Shown here one piece after another: positions 1 through 9,549 of a stretch of DNA of 64,000 bases. The stretch is from CBDFNN01 sp965250215. Lineage in GTDB: Bacteria; Bacteroidota; Rhodothermia; Rhodothermales; DATKEJ01. How positions within the stretch are numbered: the stretch's first letter is position 1; the number at the start of each line of letters is the position of its first letter. The position numbers and the translations under genes were made by a program. The notes below the pieces were generated by a model that had not been told where the DNA came from, ran no database searches, and saw nothing but the letters and a program-made list of their open reading frames with translations. The stretch lies in contig CBDFNN010000004.1 of the NCBI GenBank assembly GCA_965250215.1, forward strand, positions 3,906,001 through 3,970,000, in the 5' to 3' direction.

Positions 1-1
1 A

Positions 2-385
2 AGAAGCCACATCAGATCATGCGCGGAAGCCATTCGTGTCTTGGCTGGGTCAGAATATTTCGACGAGGAAGCACAAGATATTGCGGCTTTCATTGTTTTT
101 AATCTGCAAGGAATCTATAAGAGTATCGACGAAAGTGCATTGGCCTGGGACGATCGCAATTATTGGAAAAAAGCAGAAGCGCTAAGAGACAAGTGGTACT
201 GGAGCAAACGATCTGGCGAACAACTTACAGATCTGATTCTCAACAACCGATGGATGGAAGTTCAGGATCATCTCATCGGTTTGATACCGCATTTTACCGG
301 TGTAACCATCAATCAGATGACTCGTAATTCCGATTGGTGGGTCGGAGCATTGGCGAATCTGAAAAGACTAAGCGAGAAAGGTTAA
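2..385 (+). CDS. C-terminal part of an unrecognised protein (cut by window edge)
   Basis: The reading frame is open from the first bases of the window and ends at a stop at 383-385, so this is the 3' end of a longer gene. An in-frame TTG at 41 exists, but the residues before it (SCAEAIRVL) continue in the same soluble helical style, so I do not take it as the start. The visible 127 residues are rich in Trp, Asp and aromatic residues (motifs ALAWDDRNYW, RDKWYWSKRSG, NSDWWVGALANLKR). There are no membrane segments or signal peptide. I do not recognise the family. The next gene follows about 100 bases later on the same strand. Confidence 0.6.
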   Translation, partial: RSHIRSCAEAIRVLAGSEYFDEEAQDIAAFIVFNLQGIYKSIDESALAWDDRNYWKKAEALRDKWYWSKRSGEQLTDLILNNRWMEVQDHLIGLIPHFTGVTINQMTRNSDWWVGALANLKRLSEKG

Positions 386-489
386 ATCATCTTAGAAAAT
401 CCGATCCCAAAAGTCGAATCGACTACCTTCAAAATACTTGGCTCAGTCGAGAAACGAATAACGAACAACGTAAAAGATTACTTTTCGAT

Positions 490-2925
490 TTGAAACATCT
501 GTCGCTCTTTCTACTCCTGCTTGTCGCCACCGCCCAACATCTAGAGGCCCAGACGGTCACGGGCCAGCTCATTGATGCCGAATCCGGAGAAGGGCTAGTT
601 GCTGCCAGCATAGAAGTGAAAGGGAAACTTGAAGGCACCATCTCAAATATCGATGGGAATTTTGAGATCACACTAGATCAGCTCCCTGCTACATTGGTTT
701 TTCGCTTCATCGGCTTTCAATCTGAGGAGCGTAATATCAGCCCCAATGGTCCCTTTAAACTTCAGGTTTCACTCATACCTGTCCGCTTTGAATTAGGAGC
801 CGTCACTGTGACCGGAGAGAATCCCGCTATAGGAATTATGCGTCGAGTAATTGAGAAAAAACTAGAGCAACGCGAACGTCTTCAGTCATGGAAGGCCGAG
901 GCCTATACTAGATTTGTCGCCTCGAACGATACTGGAATTGTCGCCATTGTTGAAAGTGTCTCCGACGCGTATTGGTCGAAGGAGGACGGCTTAAAAGAGG
1001 TCGCAAAGGGTCAACGTCAGACTGCAAATATCGATATTCCGGATGCCATCCCTGCTGCTCTTGGAATGCAAAATATGTACGATGATGATCTTGAGATTGC
1101 AGGATTCCAGTTTCCTGGCATCACTCATCCCAATGCTTTTAAGTACTACCAATATGCCCTTGAAGGAAGACGATATCGTGACGACAAGATTGTCTACGAC
1201 ATTTCGATTAAACCCAAAAATAACCTTAGACCCGGTTTCATAGGAAAAATCTCAGTTTTGGACGAGGCTTATGCCTTGCTTCGCGTAGAATTGGTCCCTA
1301 ACAAAGCCTTCTTTTTTCCTCCACCAATCAAGGAGTTTGAAATTGCGTATAAGCAACAGTTCAGCAATTATGGTGGTGACTATTGGATGCCAATTGACTT
1401 TGAGTCTAGTGGAAAGATCGTTATCGGGATTCCCGGTCTGAATCTTCCTCCAATAGAATTCAATCAGCTCTCGAGTATGACGGACTACGAAACAGAAATC
1501 GTAATCCCTGACAGCATACGGACCTCGGACGAAGTTATTCTAGTCGATTCTGTTGCTGTAGCTGATCAACGTGTTTTTGCATCCCGAGACCTCGTTCCGC
1601 TCTCTGGAAGAGAACTTTCAGCCTACGAATCCATCGATTCGACAATGACCATTGAAGAGGCCTTCAAACCGACTGGCTTCTTCAGCAGATGGATTGATAC
1701 TAACTCTGATGGTGGAAACGCCACAGTCGGGCCGGATCAAGGGCGAGACTGGTGGTCTATTATGCCAAATGGGGATTTCAACCGCGTGCAATCCTATTCC
1801 CTAGGCGGTAAACTTGGAGTCTATCCTTGGCGAGAAATGGAAATAGAGCTCGATGCGGCCTACAGCACGGGACCCAAAAGCCTGTCCTACTCAATTGAAC
1901 TTGGGGGTCGAATTCCTGGTGCAAACAGATGGAACTGGTCAACCAGCTTCTTCGACAACTACGGGAAAGCAGGACGCCATGAACGATATATAGATAAGGC
2001 CACAAGCCTGATGGCCTGGGGATTTGGTCATGACTACTATGATTACTACGAAAAAACGGGGCTAAATCTCATCCTGGAATGGCGGGCTCCTTGGCCATTT
2101 GGGAAAGCCTTTGGCGAGTTTACAATGGAATCCATTGAACCAGCCCAAATTTTTGAGTTTGGTTCTCCTGTCATTACAGAAAGATACTTTTACGGCACTA
2201 GTTTACTAGAGGGTCATGAGCAGAATCGGCTCCGCCTCGGTTACAACTCGGGCCCTCTTCTCGAGGTGGCCGGCAACAAACGACTCGTCGTGAATTTGGA
2301 GATCGGGTCCGGAAAAGGTCTAACAGCTGGCTCCTATTCCTACAGCCTCGTTGAAAGTGAATTAGATTGGCGGATTCCGACTTTCCTGAGCAGACGCTTC
2401 ATTCCGATGTCTTTTGATCTCTCCTTGCGAGCGAGCTATGCGACAGATGAAGTACCAACAAATCGACTCGGGATGATCGATTCACGACTAGGAGTCGTTG
2501 CACCATCAGCGGTTCTACGAACTGGACGAAACAAACCATTCTATGCACGAAAGACGCTCGGACTTTTTGCGGAGCACAACTTCCGTACGGTACCCTTTGA
2601 GCTGCTCGGTTTAGATTGGTTTGTCGAGAAAGGGACAAGCATCCAAGCCTATTTTGGCGCGGTCAGAGCATTCGATCCAACTTATGGTAGCTTCAGTTGT
2701 CAAGACTTCGACTGCGAGCAGTTCTACTTGACCTCCGAATTTGATCAAAGTGAAGTTGGGTTTTCCATTAGTAGTCTGTTTTCCATCCCGGCTCGAGTCG
2801 ATTTTACGTGGCGGCTGGATAACAACAGAAATCTCTTCGAAGCTCGAGATAGCGAACAACTCTTCCACCAACCAGCTAAGAGAAAACGATTCTACGTAAC
2901 CCTCGGCTTCTCTCGCTTATTCTAG
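490..2925 (+). CDS. DUF5686-like outer-membrane protein with carboxypeptidase-regulatory-like domain
   Basis: After a hydrophobic signal peptide (MKHLSLFLLLLVATA...EAQ) comes a CarboxypepD_reg-like beta-sandwich (VTGQLIDAESGEGLVAA, then SNIDGNFEITL and FRFIGFQS), as at the N-terminus of many Bacteroidota outer-membrane proteins. The remaining roughly 700 residues match the style of DUF5686 proteins: alternating aromatic/polar strands, WMPIDFE, GHDYYDYYEKTG, ending in ...RFYVTLGFSRLF. A C-terminal Phe fits an outer-membrane beta barrel. No ATG lies near the signal peptide. I chose the TTG at 490 because it places the start directly before the hydrophobic stretch; the frame also stays open upstream to a TTG at 334, which would overlap the previous gene. 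Substrate and role are unknown. Confidence 0.75.
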   Translation: MKHLSLFLLLLVATAQHLEAQTVTGQLIDAESGEGLVAASIEVKGKLEGTISNIDGNFEITLDQLPATLVFRFIGFQSEERNISPNGPFKLQVSLIPVRFELGAVTVTGENPAIGIMRRVIEKKLEQRERLQSWKAEAYTRFVASNDTGIVAIVESVSDAYWSKEDGLKEVAKGQRQTANIDIPDAIPAALGMQNMYDDDLEIAGFQFPGITHPNAFKYYQYALEGRRYRDDKIVYDISIKPKNNLRPGFIGKISVLDEAYALLRVELVPNKAFFFPPPIKEFEIAYKQQFSNYGGDYWMPIDFESSGKIVIGIPGLNLPPIEFNQLSSMTDYETEIVIPDSIRTSDEVILVDSVAVADQRVFASRDLVPLSGRELSAYESIDSTMTIEEAFKPTGFFSRWIDTNSDGGNATVGPDQGRDWWSIMPNGDFNRVQSYSLGGKLGVYPWREMEIELDAAYSTGPKSLSYSIELGGRIPGANRWNWSTSFFDNYGKAGRHERYIDKATSLMAWGFGHDYYDYYEKTGLNLILEWRAPWPFGKAFGEFTMESIEPAQIFEFGSPVITERYFYGTSLLEGHEQNRLRLGYNSGPLLEVAGNKRLVVNLEIGSGKGLTAGSYSYSLVESELDWRIPTFLSRRFIPMSFDLSLRASYATDEVPTNRLGMIDSRLGVVAPSAVLRTGRNKPFYARKTLGLFAEHNFRTVPFELLGLDWFVEKGTSIQAYFGAVRAFDPTYGSFSCQDFDCEQFYLTSEFDQSEVGFSISSLFSIPARVDFTWRLDNNRNLFEARDSEQLFHQPAKRKRFYVTLGFSRLF

Positions 2926-2995
2926 ATTTGCTGATTTCAGATGAACGCCAGGGAATCATTTGAATCAAATATTAAGAACTGCCCCTTGTTAAAGT

Positions 2996-5590
2996 CTAGG
3001 GCACTTGGCTAGCCTGGCCATTTGATGGTAACCATGCGTTCAAAAAGTCAAAAGCTGTTACTGAACCGTCCATATTGAAGTCAGCTTGAAGATAACCTGC
3101 CGCTGAGCCATTGGCTGGGAGCCATGAGTTGAGGTAATCAAATGAAGTTATTTCCTCGTCTTTGATTCCATCTGCCGCCCACAAAGCATATTTTCCGTCA
3201 AGCATATCACGCATTGCCAAGCCTCCTGCGGTAAAGGCCTTCGAAAGAGCATCCGTAAAATCGTAGGCAGCGGACCCTGAAGAAAAGTCTATAGCTGTTG
3301 AGCTAAGCACAGCTAGATGATTTCTGTGGCTAACAGAAACATGGTAAGAACCTGGCGTGGCTGAAAACCCAAGTAAGCTCGTCCCATTGCTCGCACGAAT
3401 TGAACCATCTGTCAACAGTAAACCAACATTCTCATCAACAAGGGTCATCGGAGGAGATGCAGGATTTCCACTCAGCAAACGAACCATCACCCAGTCAACC
3501 ACACTTGGTTGCGAGCTAAAAAATCCTGTGCCAACACTGTCTTCTCCCACGAAATTCCAAGGAGCTGAGGTGTAGGGATTCTTTGTTGCATGCGTCTGCA
3601 AAATCCCAGAGCTATTAAGCGTGGATGTCATAGCACCAGTATCATAAGGTCCAGACATCATTACCTTGAGATCTGCACTCATTCTAACAATTTTACCTCC
3701 CGAAAAAATAAGAGAATAGTCCTGAATTGTCCCTCCAGACAAGGGATTTGTAAGCGATCCCTTGTGTTTTACTCGAATTTGATAAGTCCTACCAGCAACA
3801 GGATTGTCGATCAAAACTTGCTCCATGATGTCGACAATGTTTGTATTCGCCAAATCATCAGTCGATGAACTTGGCCTAGTCGCATTTGTCAGCGGCGAAC
3901 CCGGATCTAATTTCCACGGGAAGAAATAGTCTGGTCCCAAACTTGGATCGATTATAGCGAGGTCGAGATCATTGACGAGTAATGGCGTCGTATTATCCAG
4001 CCAAGTTGGGTCGGGAGATCCGTCACTGGTTTCCAAACTAGTACCTGGTGGATCTGTCCAAGCCATAGTGGCCCTCAGTGGTCCCCCATCGCTAACCACA
4101 CTAATGATATCGCTACTGCCTTCCGTGAGTGTTTTCTCAAATATTCTATTGTCACCGCCGGCATCAGAGTCGTGCTTCATGATGTCAGCAGCATCCCTGA
4201 ATTGGGGCATACCCCAACCAGTTGAATAGTCCGGTCCCGGTCTGTTTCGATCCAAGGCCGTTTGAGCCAACAAAGCTTTATAGGTTGATGCTCTTCGCAT
4301 CACTCCAGTACTAAGGATTTCTTGGTGATGTGCGAGCAAGCCAAGGCCACCCACAATAACAGGCGCGGCATAAGAGGTTCCACCAGCTGCTCCTGCACAG
4401 TTAAATCCAGTAATCGGCAAAGGTACCGGTCGGTAGAAGGCCATTGCAGGCGCAGAGAAGTCTGGCTTAATCCGGCCGTCGTCCGTTGGTCCCCAATCTG
4501 AGTAATAAGCTGTGGTATAAGGGACTTCATTTCTTACACGACAGGCAATGGCGTCATCATTGGTCAGTGACCCAACTGATATTACGTTTTTTCCACTTTG
4601 CATTCCTGGTAATACAGTATCGAAGCCTCCTAACCAATCGTTATCGGCCTGACGAGGAGTGGTACTTAACTCCCAGCCTCCTTCAAAGGGCCCTACCCCC
4701 GTGAAAACATAGTGAGTGTCAGTAAGAACGCCTGTACCTCGGTCGTTTCCGACAGCTGCGACCATACTATAGAATTTGTTACGATAGATCAGGGAGTCAT
4801 AGAAGGCTGAGTTATCATTGTAAAAGCCAAAATGGTAGTCCTCCGTCTCATCCACTGCGGGGTTTCCAAACCATCTATAGCGGCCCGGTTCTGGACCGTC
4901 TCCGTCGGGATCCAAGCGGTATCCCGTCCATCCTGTTATGTCGCCATAAGAATGATTTGAAGCTATCAATCCTGATGTAACCGCAGCTTCTATTTCGCCT
5001 TTAGTTGGATCCGTTTGAATATCAAAGCTCCAGATACTCGATTCGTAAGCTAGGCTTTGTAAATCTGGTGAGGGATCTCCCTCACTCGTAACGATACTTG
5101 TCACATCCATGGCATGGTTGGAGAAACCGACTGGATGGGTATCAGCATTTGTGGTGTCCATAAGGGTGATGCGCTGTGTTCCTATTGGATCTACAAAAGT
5201 CACATGCTCATTGTTGGGCCAGCCGCCCTCCCATATTCCAAGAGTAATGCCGCTTCCTGTAACATTGTATCCACTTGAACCTCCAGGCCAAAGCTGGTCT
5301 GCTTGAGTCCCGATCGAAAAGGATAGATCCCGTAGTTGGTTGAACATTAATTCTTCCAAAAAAATGGGTCGGCCATTCTCTAGTCGATATGGAATCTTAA
5401 TACTTCCATCATCCAGCTTAATAGCTTTGTCAGCTAAGATATTCTTGAGGGCCACTTGATTGATCGGGACGAATGCCTCGTTGAGCGATTTAGCTCGCAG
5501 GTAGTTCTCGATGCTCGGTTGCTGTTGTGCCTCGGCGAGAGCCAATGGTAGCATACATAGCCCAAGGGCCAAGAATAAAATGCGCCTCAT
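2996..5590 (-). CDS. Secreted subtilisin-like (S8) peptidase with dockerin-like C-terminus; catalytic Asp replaced by Glu
   Basis: I chose the ATG at 5590 because it gives a clean signal peptide (MRRILFLALGLCMLPLALAEA); the frame is open 14 codons further upstream. The protein is 864 aa. Residues about 110-480 form an S8 domain: LGIWEGG around 118-123 where the family usually has an Asp (here E121), NHAMDV with H159, oxyanion-type VGND with N282, and GGTSYAAP with S406. SNHSYG and GPTDDGRIKPD are hallmarks of the Bacteroidota S8 group. A jelly-roll-like P-domain region follows. The end carries two related segments, TSFDYLNSWLPANG and TAFDFLNAWLPSNG, the second after an EF-hand-like DFNMDGS loop, resembling a dockerin. 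There is no T9SS 'YPNPF' tail. It is convergent with the DUF5686 gene. Confidence 0.85.
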   Translation of the reverse strand: MRRILFLALGLCMLPLALAEAQQQPSIENYLRAKSLNEAFVPINQVALKNILADKAIKLDDGSIKIPYRLENGRPIFLEELMFNQLRDLSFSIGTQADQLWPGGSSGYNVTGSGITLGIWEGGWPNNEHVTFVDPIGTQRITLMDTTNADTHPVGFSNHAMDVTSIVTSEGDPSPDLQSLAYESSIWSFDIQTDPTKGEIEAAVTSGLIASNHSYGDITGWTGYRLDPDGDGPEPGRYRWFGNPAVDETEDYHFGFYNDNSAFYDSLIYRNKFYSMVAAVGNDRGTGVLTDTHYVFTGVGPFEGGWELSTTPRQADNDWLGGFDTVLPGMQSGKNVISVGSLTNDDAIACRVRNEVPYTTAYYSDWGPTDDGRIKPDFSAPAMAFYRPVPLPITGFNCAGAAGGTSYAAPVIVGGLGLLAHHQEILSTGVMRRASTYKALLAQTALDRNRPGPDYSTGWGMPQFRDAADIMKHDSDAGGDNRIFEKTLTEGSSDIISVVSDGGPLRATMAWTDPPGTSLETSDGSPDPTWLDNTTPLLVNDLDLAIIDPSLGPDYFFPWKLDPGSPLTNATRPSSSTDDLANTNIVDIMEQVLIDNPVAGRTYQIRVKHKGSLTNPLSGGTIQDYSLIFSGGKIVRMSADLKVMMSGPYDTGAMTSTLNSSGILQTHATKNPYTSAPWNFVGEDSVGTGFFSSQPSVVDWVMVRLLSGNPASPPMTLVDENVGLLLTDGSIRASNGTSLLGFSATPGSYHVSVSHRNHLAVLSSTAIDFSSGSAAYDFTDALSKAFTAGGLAMRDMLDGKYALWAADGIKDEEITSFDYLNSWLPANGSAAGYLQADFNMDGSVTAFDFLNAWLPSNGQASQVP

Positions 5591-5783
5591 AGTAGAATCA
5601 ATTTTGGATGTACCTAGATAGAAAATAGTCAATTCAGATATAATTTGTAATGATCGCCCAGTTCGGGACTCCCGGTCGATAACAACAAAAGAATAGCCCC
5701 ATGGGATATCAGATTGAGTCTCTGGTAAAGAATTGGGTTTGGCACGATATATGCTTCAATCGCAATGTAGTTATTTACGACTA

Positions 5784-6785
5784 ATGAAAAGAATATTTAG
5801 CCTCATCCTCCTGGCCTTGACTCCAGGAATACTGTCAGCGCAGGTCAGCTTAGACCTGCGACTTGACAATTCAAGCTACTCCTATGGTGATCCGGCGGAA
5901 CTCTGTATCGATTTCACAAACAATGGACCGGAGACAACGACACAGTCTTATCAAGACTGCTTCTACTGGATAGAGATTGACCGTCAGAGTTACAGCTTTA
6001 ATCAGTTCCAGATAGGTAGCTGTGAAATGGATTGCAGTCTTACGATTCAGGAATTTCAAATACAGCCTGGCGAAACACAATCAATCTGTTCGAATTTTGT
6101 CATGGAAGACAAAAACATGTGCTCGGTCTATTCCCCGTCTAATCCAGACGTTCAGTTCTCAATAAAAGATCGTCATCATTTTTCTGCTTTTGGCACCGAG
6201 TACGAGGTCATCATGACGGGTTTGGCAGTTGAGTTTGGGAGTTTCAATCTCAGTCAAAATGAAGAGGGTCATGCATTAGAATGGACGACACTCAACGAGG
6301 TCAACAACCAAGGATTTGAGGTCCAAAGATCACAAGGATCTCACTTCGAAACACTGGGATTTGTAAATGGAAATGGCACATCAAATCAGCCAAACTCCTA
6401 TTATTATTTGGACGGAGATGGTCTTGACAACAATACATCTTACCTCTATAGACTTCGACAGATTGATCACGATGGTAGCTTCACTTACAGTAAGGAGATC
6501 GAGAGTACGACCGGAGGAATAAGAGGTATCGAAATTGGTGCTGCCTTCCCAAATCCTTTCCGAGCCGACGCGAGCTTTACTGTTTTCCTTCCGGTGTCGC
6601 AGGAAATAGAGATTGTACTTTTCGACGAACTAGGACGTGAAGTGCAGCAGGTTTTTGAGGGGAGTATCCCTGCATATGAAAGGCGAGAGATTCAGCTATC
6701 CAAGAATAGCTTGCCGTCAGGACGCTACTATTATGCTGTCAAAGGAAGAGATTTTCGGAAGGTCAAATCCGTAGTGATTCGCTAA
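5784..6785 (+). CDS. Secreted protein with T9SS C-terminal sorting domain
   Basis: I chose the ATG at 5784 because it begins a signal peptide (MKRIFSLILLALTPGILSAQ); the frame is open from 5733. The first 190 residues are a Cys-rich beta domain (LRLDNSSYSYGDPAELC, CEMDCS, CSNF, CSVY) that I do not recognise. Next is a module of about 80 residues beginning LEWTTLNEVNNQGFEVQRS and ending YRLRQIDHDGSFTYSKEIE, shared with two other proteins in this window. The last 80 residues are a type IX secretion sorting domain (AAFPNPF, ELGREVQQ, LPSGRYYYAVKG, VVIR). It is probably exported through the outer membrane and surface-attached or released. The function of the N-terminal domain is unknown. Confidence 0.8.
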   Translation: MKRIFSLILLALTPGILSAQVSLDLRLDNSSYSYGDPAELCIDFTNNGPETTTQSYQDCFYWIEIDRQSYSFNQFQIGSCEMDCSLTIQEFQIQPGETQSICSNFVMEDKNMCSVYSPSNPDVQFSIKDRHHFSAFGTEYEVIMTGLAVEFGSFNLSQNEEGHALEWTTLNEVNNQGFEVQRSQGSHFETLGFVNGNGTSNQPNSYYYLDGDGLDNNTSYLYRLRQIDHDGSFTYSKEIESTTGGIRGIEIGAAFPNPFRADASFTVFLPVSQEIEIVLFDELGREVQQVFEGSIPAYERREIQLSKNSLPSGRYYYAVKGRDFRKVKSVVIR

Positions 6786-6816
6786 GCCGATCGGAAGCAA
6801 GGCGCGAAGAGACTGA

Positions 6817-7845
6817 TTATACGTGTTCCTCCGCATGATAGGACGACCTTACCAATGGCCCACTTTCCACGTGCTCGATTCCCATTTTCTCACCAAGAAT
6901 TTTGTATTTCTTGAATTGATCGGGATGAACGAACTCCTCAACAGATAAGTGCATTCTGGTTGGCTGAAGATACTGGCCAATCGTCATAACATTGAGACCA
7001 ATTTCAACAAAGTCTTTCATCACTTGAATGACCTCTTCCTCCGTCTCGCCTAGTCCAAGCATGATCCCACTTTTTGTTCTCAAGCCGAAGTCCTTCGCCT
7101 TTTCGAGAACATCCAAAGAGCGACGATATTCCGCCTGAGGCCGAACCCTTCTATAGAGCCGTGGAACGGTTTCAATATTATGATTGAAGATATCTGGACG
7201 AGATTCGAAAACTGGGAAAATCGCATCCCAAATCCCACGGAAATCGGGCGTTAAAATTTCGATCGTACAGCCAGGAATGGCTTCACGTAATTGCCGGATC
7301 GTTTCTACAAAAATAGGTCCTCCACCATCTTCTCGCTCATCACGATTCACGCTGGTAATGACAACGTGTCTAAGACCCATCAACTTCGCTGCTTCGGTCA
7401 CTCTCCGAGGTTCGTCCCAATCTAAATCGGACTCTACCGGCCGACCGGTCTTTATCGCGCAGAATCCGCAACTTCGAGTGCAGACATTCCCGAGAATCAT
7501 GAACGTCGCCGTTCCTGCGGTCCAGCATTCGCCCATGTTAGGGCACCGTGCACTTTGACAAACGGTGTGGAGTTTGTGCTCGTCAATTGTATTGACGACT
7601 TGAGAAAACTTTTCGCCATAAGGCAACTTGACTCTTAGCCAATCAGGTCTCTGACCCTTCTTATTCTGAATCGTGTCGCGAGTAATCAAGGGTAGCTTGA
7701 AAAGTCCGCCATCATTGATCGCATCAGGGTCAAAGAGAGATTCTTTGTTAACAGATTCGAGAACAACTTCTCCGGGGAGTTTGCCCTTTACTTTGGATGG
7801 ATCAGCCGCCATAGTGATGTCGAATTTTACTCGGTCTTCGTTCAC
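6817..7845 (-). CDS. lipA: Lipoyl synthase
   Basis: Radical SAM enzyme that inserts sulfur at C6 and C8 of protein-bound octanoyl groups to make lipoate. Both iron-sulfur cluster motifs are present: C96, C101 and C107 (CQSARCPNMGEC) for the auxiliary cluster and C122, C126 and C129 (CTRSCGFC) for the radical SAM cluster. The C-terminal RSSYHAEEHV also fits the family, including the conserved RSSY serine. The GTG at 7845 has an AAGGA about 10 bases upstream; an alternative ATG at 7812 would give 331 aa. The N-terminal extension of about 65 residues is longer than in most LipA proteins. No lipB is adjacent. It is divergent from the lysine aminotransferase. Confidence 0.95.
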   Translation of the reverse strand: MNEDRVKFDITMAADPSKVKGKLPGEVVLESVNKESLFDPDAINDGGLFKLPLITRDTIQNKKGQRPDWLRVKLPYGEKFSQVVNTIDEHKLHTVCQSARCPNMGECWTAGTATFMILGNVCTRSCGFCAIKTGRPVESDLDWDEPRRVTEAAKLMGLRHVVITSVNRDEREDGGGPIFVETIRQLREAIPGCTIEILTPDFRGIWDAIFPVFESRPDIFNHNIETVPRLYRRVRPQAEYRRSLDVLEKAKDFGLRTKSGIMLGLGETEEEVIQVMKDFVEIGLNVMTIGQYLQPTRMHLSVEEFVHPDQFKKYKILGEKMGIEHVESGPLVRSSYHAEEHV

Positions 7846-7993
7846 AACTGGAAAATTCCTTAGTTCCCTTTAGAGTGAATTTGCATGAATTTGAAAGCAA
7901 GCTGAAAACGCTTCCAAAACCTGTGAACAGGATCACTATCTTCCGGTTCACGAATTTTAGAAGCTCCCTTTTTGTGGGTTAATATTGGCAAAC

Positions 7994-9328
7994 ATGATTA
8001 TTTCAGAGTCGGCTAAAAGCCAGGCAGCAGCGGTTCACGAGACTATTTCCAAGCACATGATTGGAGATGGTTTGTCCATGGTTCTCGACCTTGATGCAAG
8101 TGTTGGTAGCAGACTAGTCGACAAGCTTTCAGGAACAAGCTATATCGATTTTTTCACCTTCTATGCATCCAACCCAATAGGCCTCAATAATCCTGGTCTA
8201 AGAGGAAATCCCGACTTCCTAGAGCGACTGCAAGATGCGGCCATCAACAAGGTTGCCAACTCAGATGTTTACACCGAACATATGGCGCGATTCGTCTCGA
8301 CATTCAGTCGAGTTGGTATTCCAGATTATCTCCCCCACCTATTTCTAATCTCAGGTGGTGCCCTAGCTGTAGAGAATGCTTTGAAGACTGCCTTTGATTG
8401 GAAGGTCAGAAAAAATTTCGAAAAAGGGATAACGGAGGAAAAAGGACATCAGATCATGCACTTTAAGCAGGCCTTTCATGGTAGATCTGGCTATACGCTC
8501 TCTTTGACGAATACCGTTCCAAACAAGGTCGCTCACTTTCCGATGTTTGACTGGCCTCGGATCACCAACCCAAAAGCCAACGGAAAACTTTCTGACACTG
8601 AAATCGAGCAAGTTGCAAAGCAAGAAAAAGTAGCGATCGAAGAGATGAAGACGGCGTTTCGAGAGCGAAAGGATGATATTGCTGGAGTCATAATCGAGCC
8701 GATTCAAGGAGAAGGTGGAGACAATCATTTTCGCAAATCATTTCTAGAGTCACTCAAGCAACTTTGCTTGGAAAATGACGCTCTGCTCATTTTTGACGAA
8801 GTCCAAAGTGGAGTAGGTTTGACTGGATCATTCTGGGCTCATCAGGCTATCGGAGTACAGCCAGACATCATAGCATTCGGTAAAAAGACTCAGGTATGCG
8901 GCATTCTTGCGGGAAAACGAGTTGACGAAGTTGAAAACAATGTCTTCGAACTGTCAAGCAGAATTAATTCGACCTGGGGCGGTAACCTAGTTGATATGGT
9001 CCGCTTCGATCGGATTTTGGAGATCATTGAAGAGGAGTCCTTGGTTGAGAACGCGAAAATAGTTGGAGCCTACCTGAAGTCCGGTTTGCACGCTCTTGAG
9101 GAAGAGTTCAGCATCGTTTCTAAAGTTCGCGGACTCGGATTAATGTGCGCCTTCGATTTGATTGACCCAGAGACGAGAAATCGTGTGAGAGAGAATTGTT
9201 ATGAAGAAGGACTTGTTGTTCTTGGTTGTGGTCACAATTCGATAAGATTCAGACCTGCACTTAATGTTGACACAGGCCTTATCGACGAAGGACTAGAGAT
9301 TCTAAGAGGAGTCCTCAAAGAAGCATAA
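7994..9328 (+). CDS. lat: L-lysine 6-transaminase
   Basis: PLP-dependent class III aminotransferase that moves the epsilon-amino group of lysine to 2-oxoglutarate, giving 2-aminoadipate semialdehyde (its cyclic form is piperideine-6-carboxylate). Features typical of the Lat branch are FFTFYASNPIGLNNPG near the N-terminus, ISGGALAVENALKTAFDWKVRKN, HFKQAFHGRSGYTLSLTNT, the cofactor aspartate in LLIFDEVQSGVGLTG, and the Schiff-base lysine in AFGKKTQVCG. Length is 444 aa from the ATG at 7994; a TTG three codons upstream is also in frame. The gene stands alone between lipA and a DUF4097 protein. No saccharopine or aminoadipate pathway partner is visible, so its physiological role here is inferred only. 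Confidence 0.9.
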   Translation: MIISESAKSQAAAVHETISKHMIGDGLSMVLDLDASVGSRLVDKLSGTSYIDFFTFYASNPIGLNNPGLRGNPDFLERLQDAAINKVANSDVYTEHMARFVSTFSRVGIPDYLPHLFLISGGALAVENALKTAFDWKVRKNFEKGITEEKGHQIMHFKQAFHGRSGYTLSLTNTVPNKVAHFPMFDWPRITNPKANGKLSDTEIEQVAKQEKVAIEEMKTAFRERKDDIAGVIIEPIQGEGGDNHFRKSFLESLKQLCLENDALLIFDEVQSGVGLTGSFWAHQAIGVQPDIIAFGKKTQVCGILAGKRVDEVENNVFELSSRINSTWGGNLVDMVRFDRILEIIEEESLVENAKIVGAYLKSGLHALEEEFSIVSKVRGLGLMCAFDLIDPETRNRVRENCYEEGLVVLGCGHNSIRFRPALNVDTGLIDEGLEILRGVLKEA

Positions 9329-9549
9329 GGTATTCAAGGCAGGAAGCTCTATAGACCTACCTTCTCTTGGATTTCTTAGATTCGAATTGATGTCATCTCG
9401 AATGACTTGGATCACTCTAACTTCACGAAGTCGACGTACATCGAACGATCGGGTAGGCCTCTCTATCATCTCCCTTGATTACGTAACTTTAGCGTTGATT
9501 AGTACGTAAAGGTGCATAGATAAGTACCCCAAGTTCAAGCTTAACAACG

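Noticed and set aside
334..489. Extended N-terminus of the DUF5686-like protein from a TTG at 334
   Set aside because: It would overlap the preceding gene and place 52 charged residues before a clear signal peptide; the TTG at 490 fits better.
7846..7993. Possible lysine riboswitch before the lysine 6-transaminase
   Set aside because: The gap is only about 150 bases. A GTGAAC/GTTCAC pair is seen, but not the multi-helix core of a lysine riboswitch, and the gene is catabolic rather than biosynthetic.
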